Source: Desulfobulbaceae bacterium (GTDB lineage Bacteria > Desulfobacterota > Desulfobulbia > Desulfobulbales > Desulfocapsaceae). From it: a stretch of DNA of 6,727 nucleotides. Positions 1-4,966 of this stretch are shown here, piece after piece (positions within the stretch are counted from its first letter, which is position 1; each line of letters begins with the position of its first letter). Below the pieces are notes generated by a model, which did not search any database, was not told the DNA's origin, and worked only from the letters and a program-made list of their open reading frames with translations. The stretch spans positions 1 through 6,727 of the forward strand of contig JAHEMX010000209.1 of NCBI GenBank assembly GCA_024643445.1, written 5' to 3'. The position numbers and the translations under genes are program-made.

Positions 1-909
1 GGCTGGAGTCGGAACAGCACTTTCCCTGGAAAATGCATGAAGGGGCAGCTGATCCAGGATATCATCTGCCGAAACAACAAGCGATGCACCCTGTTGCAGC
101 AGCCAGTGGGTGCCGCTGCTTTTTACCGAGTCGATCTGCCCGGGTACCGCAAACACCTCACGTCCTTCCTCAAGGGCATACTGGACCGTGATCAGTGAAC
201 CGGATTTCCTGGCTGCCTCGACCACGACAACGCCCAGGCTGAGTCCGGCAATAATGCGATTCCGAGCCGGAAACCTGAAACCATCAGGCCTGGTACCCAA
301 CGGATACTCGGAAACGATAAGACCATGTTCTGCCGTCTGATCAAAGAGTTTTCTGTTTACCCGGGGATAGATAATGTCAAGACCGCATCCCAGCACCGCA
401 ATGGTATTGCCGTTTCTGGCCAGGCAGCCGGCATGTGCTTCAGCATCAATGCCCATAGCCAGGCCCGAAACCACGGATATCCCCTGATCAGCCAGATTGC
501 CCGCCAGAGAGAATGCCGTTCTGCGGCCATAACTTGTCGCAGCCCGTGATCCGATGATTGCTATGGCCGGGGTGTTCAATAAGGCCGCTCTGCCGCGAAT
601 ATAGAGAACTGGCGGTGGGTTGGCTGTCTGCCGGAGTAAGGCGGGATAGTCAGGCTCAGGGTAAGTTAACGCTCGGTAGCCGGCATCCTGCAGCCGCAAC
701 AACTCGGATTCAGCCGCCACAAGCAGTCCGGCCGGATCGGCAAGGGCCTCAAGCTGCAACGCTCGCACGCCATTCGCCCGGGAAAGCTCGGATGATGACG
801 CCTGCAAGACCTTACCGGGTGAGCCGAACTGGTTGACGAGGTTCCAGTATCCTGCCGGCCCAAGTCCGGCAGCAAGGCTCAGGCCTATCCACTCAGGCAA
901 TGGAGTCAT
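1..909 (-). CDS. dprA: DNA-processing protein DprA (Smf), 3' end cut by window edge
   Basis: Reading the minus strand from the ATG at 909 gives 303 uninterrupted codons to the window edge. DprA binds single-stranded DNA in the cytoplasm and loads RecA onto it during natural transformation; it is also widespread in bacteria not known to be competent. Visible order: a helix-rich N-terminal SAM/HhH-like part (residues about 5-50, with GLGPAG and FGSP), then the Rossmann-like core with IIGSRAATSYG (118-128), SGLAMGID (148-155), LGCGLDIIYP (173-182), SEYPLG (200-205), FPARNRIIAGLS (213-224), EAARKSGSLIT (231-241) and FAVPG (253-257). These are the family's signature blocks. The usual C-terminal winged-helix domain would lie beyond position 1. 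The ATG follows a G-rich stretch (GGTGGGGG, 911-918) that can serve as ribosome binding site. The frame stays open upstream to near the rpoD stop but has no better ATG. It lies 92 bp downstream of rpoD, behind a likely terminator, so it probably has its own weak promoter or relies on readthrough; I could not identify that promoter. Confidence 0.95.
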   Translation of the reverse strand, partial: MTPLPEWIGLSLAAGLGPAGYWNLVNQFGSPGKVLQASSSELSRANGVRALQLEALADPAGLLVAAESELLRLQDAGYRALTYPEPDYPALLRQTANPPPVLYIRGRAALLNTPAIAIIGSRAATSYGRRTAFSLAGNLADQGISVVSGLAMGIDAEAHAGCLARNGNTIAVLGCGLDIIYPRVNRKLFDQTAEHGLIVSEYPLGTRPDGFRFPARNRIIAGLSLGVVVVEAARKSGSLITVQYALEEGREVFAVPGQIDSVKSSGTHWLLQQGASLVVSADDILDQLPLHAFSRESAVPTPA

Positions 910-960
910 GCCCCCACCAGTTTGAATCGAAACAGAAAAGCGTTCTGAACAATACGAACG

Positions 961-980
961 AAAAAACGCCGGTATCCGGC
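961..980 (-). terminator. Intrinsic terminator of rpoD
   Basis: On the minus strand, 21 bases after the rpoD stop codon, GCCGG (980-976) and CCGGC (972-968) form a perfect 5-bp GC stem with an ATA loop. A flanking T-G pair can extend it. One base later six T residues follow (966-961). This is the standard shape of a Rho-independent terminator pointing away from rpoD. The stem is short but all G-C, and an overlapping alternative fold using the upstream CCGG is possible. It separates rpoD from dprA, whose ATG lies 51 bases further on. Confidence 0.7.
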
Positions 981-1001
981 AGCCGGTCAGGAGCTGTACC
1001 G

Positions 1002-2711
1002 CTAGTCTACGACAAACACCCGCAATTCCTCTATACGGGACGGGTGTTTCAGCTTCTGGATTGCCTGGGCCTCGATCTGACGAATTCTCTCGCGGGTGAC
1101 GGCAAAACAATGGCCGACTTCTTCAAGGGTATGGTCATAATCAACGTCTATCCCGTACCTCATCTGCAGCACCTTTGCCTCCCGCGGTGTCAGGGTAGAC
1201 ATCACCTGGTTCAAACACTCCCGAAGACTGGCAGTCATTGAGATATCGTGTGGCCCGGGTCTATCCGCATCCTCGATAAAATCTCCGAGAAAGGTTTCAC
1301 CATCATCGCCGACCGGTGTATCGAGGGAGATCGCATCCTTGGCTATCTTCAGCGCCGCTTTGACCTTGTCCACTTCCGTCCCGAGCTGTTCAGCCATCTC
1401 TTCAGGAGTAGGTTCACGATGTTCTTCAGATAAAAATTCTTTTGAAACACGCAGAAGCCGGTTAATGGTTTCTATCATATGCACCGGCAGACGAATCGTC
1501 CTGCCCTGATCGGCAATGCCTCTGGTGATCGCCTGCCGAATCCACCAGGTGGCGTAGGTGCTGAATTTATAACCGCGGTGATAATCAAATTTTTCAACGG
1601 CCTTCATCAGCCCGATATTTCCTTCCTGAATGAGATCTGAAAACTGAAGCCCCCGATTGACGAACTTTTTGGATACCGAGATGACCAGTCGCAAATTCGC
1701 CCGAACCAGCGATTCCTTGGCATGCTTGGCGATATCACGACCTGCTTCAATCTCGCCAAATAAAGAGGTGAGAGCCTCCGAGTCAATTCCGCCCTCGCCC
1801 ATGAATTGTTTATTTACCTGACGCTCGACGGCAAGAAGAAACTTTGCATCGTTTATCTGTTCAGGCGCTGAAAGACGATGCTGCTTCATGACCTCGACCA
1901 GAACCTGACGAAAACGGCGGGACAGGTCTTCGAGTCCGGTAGCAACGGAATTGATGTACTCCTGGTTGATCAGTTTTCCGCTGAAGAGTCCTGCAATTTC
2001 ATTTCCCTTATCTAAAATCCTGCGCCGCAGTTCCTTATATTGAGCACCGCTGATTGCAACATCGTTTATCTGCACCAGCAAAGCCCCCCGCTGTTTATCC
2101 AGCGCAACGGCCTGCTCAAAACAGTCGATAAACCAGGCCTTCTCTTGCCGGAGAACCGTTAATTCACCGTCGCTCAAGCCATGAATAATATTGATAATTT
2201 TGCTTTCTGACGCGGTCAGCTCGGAAACGAGCTCCCGGAGAACGGGCATAGCAAGCTGGGTGGAGAGCACGCCGTTTTGTATGCGGAGGCGCCCCTCTTC
2301 CAACATCTGGGCGAGTTTTAATTCCTCCTTGTGACTGAGAAGGGTCAGGCTTCCCATTTCCCGAAGGTAGATGCTCATCGGGTCTGCAGACTGTTTTCCA
2401 CTCTGCAGAGCTGAGCGCGACAGGCGCCGCCGATCGTCGCCCCGCCGTCTGTCGCTGAAGACACTGCTCCGTCGGTCTTGACTCTGGCCGCGCCTATCCT
2501 CCGGTACATCTTCAGGCAACATGACCGGTACCACCTCGTCGTCAGTGTGGTAGATCCCCGTCAAATCCCAAAGCGTTGAATCGTCGTCTTCAGACTCATA
2601 ATGCTCGTCGTCTTCAGATTCATAATTCTCGTCGTCTTCGGAATCGTAATTCTCGTCGTCTTCGGACTCGTAATCTCCGGATTCCAGATCATTATTCTCG
2701 TCTGCTGTCAT
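1002..2711 (-). CDS. rpoD: RNA polymerase primary sigma factor RpoD (sigma-70)
   Basis: 569-residue housekeeping sigma factor that recruits RNA polymerase core to -10/-35 promoters and melts the DNA. Visible in order: an acidic repeat-rich N-terminus (1-70, with 31 D/E and no K/R); an Arg-rich stretch (71-107); region 1.2 starting at SADPMSIYLREMG (108-120); a long non-conserved region (about 150-325) as in proteobacterial RpoD; region 2 (about 330-405) with ANLRLVISVSKKF, GLQFSDLIQEGNIGLMKAV and the -10 reading and melting helix YATWWIRQAITRGIADQ; region 3 including DTPVGDDGETFLGDFIED (464-481, the sigma finger); and region 4 with TLTPREAKVLQMRYGID (506-522) and the helix-turn-helix TLEEVGHCFAVTRERIRQIE (528-547). 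The C-terminus RVFVVD matches family length. A typical folded region 1.1 is not recognisable, which is the odd feature of this gene. The ATG at 2711 has AGGGA about 8 bases upstream; starting at the later M64 would discard the acidic segment. It lies 202 bp after dnaG on the same strand and has a candidate promoter of its own. Confidence 0.97.
   Translation of the reverse strand: MTADENNDLESGDYESEDDENYDSEDDENYESEDDEHYESEDDDSTLWDLTGIYHTDDEVVPVMLPEDVPEDRRGQSQDRRSSVFSDRRRGDDRRRLSRSALQSGKQSADPMSIYLREMGSLTLLSHKEELKLAQMLEEGRLRIQNGVLSTQLAMPVLRELVSELTASESKIINIIHGLSDGELTVLRQEKAWFIDCFEQAVALDKQRGALLVQINDVAISGAQYKELRRRILDKGNEIAGLFSGKLINQEYINSVATGLEDLSRRFRQVLVEVMKQHRLSAPEQINDAKFLLAVERQVNKQFMGEGGIDSEALTSLFGEIEAGRDIAKHAKESLVRANLRLVISVSKKFVNRGLQFSDLIQEGNIGLMKAVEKFDYHRGYKFSTYATWWIRQAITRGIADQGRTIRLPVHMIETINRLLRVSKEFLSEEHREPTPEEMAEQLGTEVDKVKAALKIAKDAISLDTPVGDDGETFLGDFIEDADRPGPHDISMTASLRECLNQVMSTLTPREAKVLQMRYGIDVDYDHTLEEVGHCFAVTRERIRQIEAQAIQKLKHPSRIEELRVFVVD
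2580..2675 (-). repeat. Four tandem 24-bp repeats coding for acidic octapeptides in RpoD
   Basis: Four contiguous 24-bp units encode DYESEDDE, NYDSEDDE, NYESEDDE and HYESEDDD (RpoD residues 13-44). The core GAAGACGACGAG is identical in the first three units and differs by one base in the fourth. Other differences are third-position silent changes (TCC/TCT, TAC/TAT, GAA/GAG) or conservative swaps (E/D, N/D/H). A degenerate part of a fifth unit (GACGAGAAT, near residues 4-6) precedes them. The unit length is a multiple of three, so gain or loss of copies would keep rpoD in frame. Confidence 0.93.
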
Positions 2712-2792
2712 CTCACATCCCTACGCTTGAGGACTCCCTGAGCTGCCATCATCGAATTTCCTGTATGGTCGATTTTACCAGCAGGTATCGAC

Positions 2793-2822
2793 ATTATTAG
2801 AGCATAAACATATTAAAATCAA
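2793..2822 (-). promoter_or_regulatory. Candidate sigma-70 promoter for rpoD
   Basis: On the minus strand, TTGATT (2822-2817, 4 of 6 matches to TTGACA) and AATAAT (2798-2793, 5 of 6 matches to TATAAT) are separated by 18 bp in the AT-rich part of the dnaG-rpoD gap. Transcription would begin near 2786 and leave a leader of about 75 bases before the rpoD ATG. The start of that leader contains a 6-bp inverted repeat (GTCGAT/ATCGAC at 2768-2773 and 2787-2792). The call rests on sequence match alone; in AT-rich DNA such matches arise by chance. Confidence 0.4.
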
Positions 2823-2847
2823 TAAGTCATACGAATCGAATACAATT

Positions 2848-2878
2848 ATCGAAAACATAAGCAGCCCCTCTTTTCGAT
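2848..2878. repeat. 8-bp inverted repeat downstream of dnaG
   Basis: ATCGAAAA (2848-2855) and TTTTCGAT (2871-2878) are exact reverse complements separated by 15 bases. The repeat lies 35 bases past the dnaG stop and upstream of the candidate rpoD promoter. The stem is AT-rich and no T-run follows it on the minus strand, so it is a poor terminator. It could be an mRNA processing or stability hairpin, or a protein-binding site. The function is unknown. Confidence 0.5.
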
Positions 2879-2913
2879 CAGAGAACATTCAGGAAAAGAA
2901 AAATATGCCCGCA

Positions 2914-4719
2914 TCACCGCTCCTTGAGTTCATTATCGAGCGCCATCTTTTGTCGCAGGAGATCACTTATCAATATGAAATCATTGTTTTTTTGAGCATC
3001 TCCGATACTTGCTACCAGTTGATCTGATTTCCTTTTTAACAGCTTTCGACGCACCCAGCCGACAAACTCTTCACCCTCCGTCGGCCCATCCTCACCGAGT
3101 TCGCCGCCACCGGTGTCAGGAACAGAATCGAGCAATAAAGCGGCGACCAGAGAACGCTCCTCTCCTTCAGGAAGCTCAGTCAGCACATCCTCGGGCTGGA
3201 GTGCTGCTTTTTTTTTGTCATGCAGAACCTTGAGCTGCAGAAAAAGCACCTCACCAAGAGTCCCTGCCAGAACATCCCGCACTCCTGCCTTTTCCAGGTC
3301 CGGCAGATGAGAGGGATTCAACAGCATAAAGCGCACCAGGCTTTTCAATCCGCCGTCAAGAGGATCCCGCTCTGGCAGCCTCTTGTCAGGGGAGGAACGG
3401 AAAGAAGGCGGTCCGGGAACGGAGGCGGGGCGCCGGGCAAACAGGGCACCGGATTCAAGCCCCAGACGGGCGGCAAAATGCGAGGCCATAACCGAGCGCT
3501 GCTGGTCGGAGGATGCCGCAGCCATAAGCGGTTTCAAATCTTCGACGATCTTTATCTTGCCATCGAGGGTCAATCCATGGCGACTGACCATGCGTTCCAG
3601 CACAAACTCCGGCAAGGATTCCGCCTTTTCTATTCTCTGCTGCAAGGCCTGCAGCCCGTTTTCCCGAACAAAGGAGTCAGGATCATGCTCTTCGGGCAGA
3701 ATGGCCACACGAGCGCTCACCTGCTCGGCGAGGAACAGGGTTACAACACGCTCGGCGGCCTTGACACCTGCCGGATCGCCGTCAAAAAGAAGAATCACTT
3801 CGTCAACCAGCGGTTTAAGCAGACGCACCTGTTCTTTCGTAAGAGCCGTTCCGAGCGGAGCAACGACCGTATCCAACCCATGTGCCAGCAGAGACAACAG
3901 ATCAAAATTGCCTTCTACAAGAGCTACCCGCCTCTTGGTCCGAATCGCATCATACTGATGAAACAGTCCGAAGAGTAGCCTGCTTTTGTTATAAACAAGA
4001 CTTTCCGGTGAGTTGAGATATTTTGGATTATCGCTGCCGAGGATTCGGCCTCCGAAACCGGCAACTCGTCCTTTACGGTCGAAAATGGGAAACATGATCC
4101 GGTCTCTGAAACGATCATAGGTGGTTCCGTTGTCCTTTTTTGCCAGCAATCCCGTCTCAATGGCAGCAGGCAGAGCACCGGTATCAAGACGGCTGCCGAG
4201 AAAATTCCATCCATTTGTTTCTGTTGCCGGAGCATAGCCAAGCAGGTAGGTTTCCTGCAAGGCATCACCAATCCCTCTTTCACTCAGGTAACGGCGTGCC
4301 TTTTGGGCATCGGCAGATTCGAGCAGAAAACGACGAAAGATGGTGGCTGCCTGCAGGTTGACCTGAAACATCGCCTCGCGCTGCTGCTTCAGGGCGATGT
4401 CACGGGCTGAATGTTTCTTTTCAGGAAGCGCAATCTGGTAGCGTTGGGCCAGTACTTTCATGGCCTCCGGGAAATCCATATGATGATAGTTCATCATGAA
4501 CGAGAAGACGTCGCCTGAGGCCCCGCAGCCGAAACAATAGTAAAACTGCTGTCCCGGGTGGACCGAGAAGGAAGGGGTCTTTTCCTGGTGAAAGGGACAG
4601 TTGCCAAGATACCGCGCACCACTGCGTTTGAGGTCTACATGATCGCCGATAATCTGTACGATATCGGCCTGTTCCTTTATCGCAGCTGTCGTCTCTTCCC
4701 AGCTTATAGCATTGCTCAT
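2914..4719 (-). CDS. dnaG: DNA primase DnaG
   Basis: 601-residue primase that makes the short RNA primers for leading- and lagging-strand DNA synthesis at the replication fork, working with the replicative helicase DnaB. Visible in order: the CHC2 zinc-binding domain with C41, H44, C62 and C65 in CPFH and CFGCGASGD; the RNA-polymerase basic subdomain with RFRDRIMFPI (203-212) and GFGGRILG plus NPKYLNSPES (up to 240); the TOPRIM catalytic part with VEGNFD (catalytic-type Glu, E269) and LLFDGDPAG (metal-binding D313 and D315); a Pro/Arg-rich linker (about 429-457); and a diverged C-terminal helicase-interacting region (458-601) with an acidic Gly-rich loop near 533-551. I chose the ATG at 4719, giving MSNAISWEE, because it places the zinc ligands almost exactly as in E. 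coli DnaG. An in-frame ATG at 4752 would add 11 non-conserved residues and sits at the predicted transcription start. No strong Shine-Dalgarno precedes either start. It is first of the dnaG-rpoD pair and divergent from the ubiB-like gene. Confidence 0.96.
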   Translation of the reverse strand: MSNAISWEETTAAIKEQADIVQIIGDHVDLKRSGARYLGNCPFHQEKTPSFSVHPGQQFYYCFGCGASGDVFSFMMNYHHMDFPEAMKVLAQRYQIALPEKKHSARDIALKQQREAMFQVNLQAATIFRRFLLESADAQKARRYLSERGIGDALQETYLLGYAPATETNGWNFLGSRLDTGALPAAIETGLLAKKDNGTTYDRFRDRIMFPIFDRKGRVAGFGGRILGSDNPKYLNSPESLVYNKSRLLFGLFHQYDAIRTKRRVALVEGNFDLLSLLAHGLDTVVAPLGTALTKEQVRLLKPLVDEVILLFDGDPAGVKAAERVVTLFLAEQVSARVAILPEEHDPDSFVRENGLQALQQRIEKAESLPEFVLERMVSRHGLTLDGKIKIVEDLKPLMAAASSDQQRSVMASHFAARLGLESGALFARRPASVPGPPSFRSSPDKRLPERDPLDGGLKSLVRFMLLNPSHLPDLEKAGVRDVLAGTLGEVLFLQLKVLHDKKKAALQPEDVLTELPEGEERSLVAALLLDSVPDTGGGELGEDGPTEGEEFVGWVRRKLLKRKSDQLVASIGDAQKNNDFILISDLLRQKMALDNELKER

Positions 4720-4732
4720 AGGCGGTCTTCGG

Positions 4733-4762
4733 TTTAGATTTCTTGTCTGCATCCACTATAAT
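4733..4762 (+). promoter_or_regulatory. Candidate promoter for the ubiB-like gene, with overlapping minus-strand -10 for dnaG
   Basis: On the plus strand a perfect TATAAT (4757-4762) is preceded 18 bp upstream by TTTAGA (4733-4738, 4 of 6 matches to TTGACA). Transcription would start near 4769, about 200 bases before the ubiB ATG. The -10 lies in the near-palindrome CTATAATAG (4756-4764), which read on the minus strand gives TATTAT (4763-4758), a 5-of-6 match to TATAAT. That would start dnaG transcription near 4751, about 32 bases before its ATG at 4719. No convincing minus-strand -35 is present, so the dnaG half is weaker. Confidence 0.4.
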
Positions 4763-4785
4763 AGCGATCCCCATCAATCGCTATT
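4760..4785. repeat. 9-bp perfect inverted repeat (possible operator) in the dnaG-ubiB divergent region
   Basis: AATAGCGAT (4760-4768) and ATCGCTATT (4777-4785) are exact reverse complements around an 8-base centre (CCCCATCA). The left arm overlaps the TATAAT element and the predicted ubiB transcription start, a typical place for a repressor site. Half-site centres are 17 bp apart. As RNA it could form a hairpin at the very 5' end of the ubiB transcript, followed by CTTTT. I do not recognise it as the site of a named regulator. Confidence 0.6.
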
Positions 4786-4919
4786 CTTTTACCATATCCG
4801 ACGCGGGTGCCCATTGTTCGTTTGTAATCTTGCCATGGAGCCGATATACTTGGCCTTGTTATTCCGGCCTCAACATGCGGGCTGCGTTATCAGGTGTTTC
4901 TCCTGTCAGCTTCAGCCGC

Positions 4920-4936
4920 AGGAGCGGGTATCGTTG
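4920..4936 (+). promoter_or_regulatory. Ribosome-binding site plus TTG, alternative start of the ubiB-like gene
   Basis: AGGAG (4920-4924) is the best Shine-Dalgarno match upstream of the ubiB-like gene. It sits 9 bases before an in-frame TTG (4934-4936), which would add 11 residues (LKSPDNVRDTL) to the protein. The ATG at 4967 gives the family-typical N-terminus but has no purine-rich ribosome site in front of it. The site therefore leaves the start unsettled. Confidence 0.35.
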
Positions 4937-4966
4937 AAGTCTCCCGACAACGTGCGTGATACACTT

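Noticed and set aside
900..1241. Plus-strand open frame across the dprA-rpoD junction
   Set aside because: It is antisense to the conserved C-terminal part of rpoD and runs through its terminator. No protein features support it.
2576..2800. Plus-strand frame giving a repetitive Arg/Asn-rich peptide
   Set aside because: The repetition is simply the reverse reading of the rpoD acidic repeat. No independent evidence of translation.
3220..3978. Long plus-strand open frame (252 residues) antisense to dnaG, with a second of 191 residues overlapping it
   Set aside because: Both mirror the well-conserved dnaG catalytic region, have low-complexity composition and resemble no family. They are antisense shadows of a GC-rich gene.
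4720..4752. Extended DnaG start at 4752 adding MQTRNLNRRPP
   Set aside because: The extra residues are not family-like, the ATG lacks a good ribosome site and it lies at the predicted dnaG transcription start.
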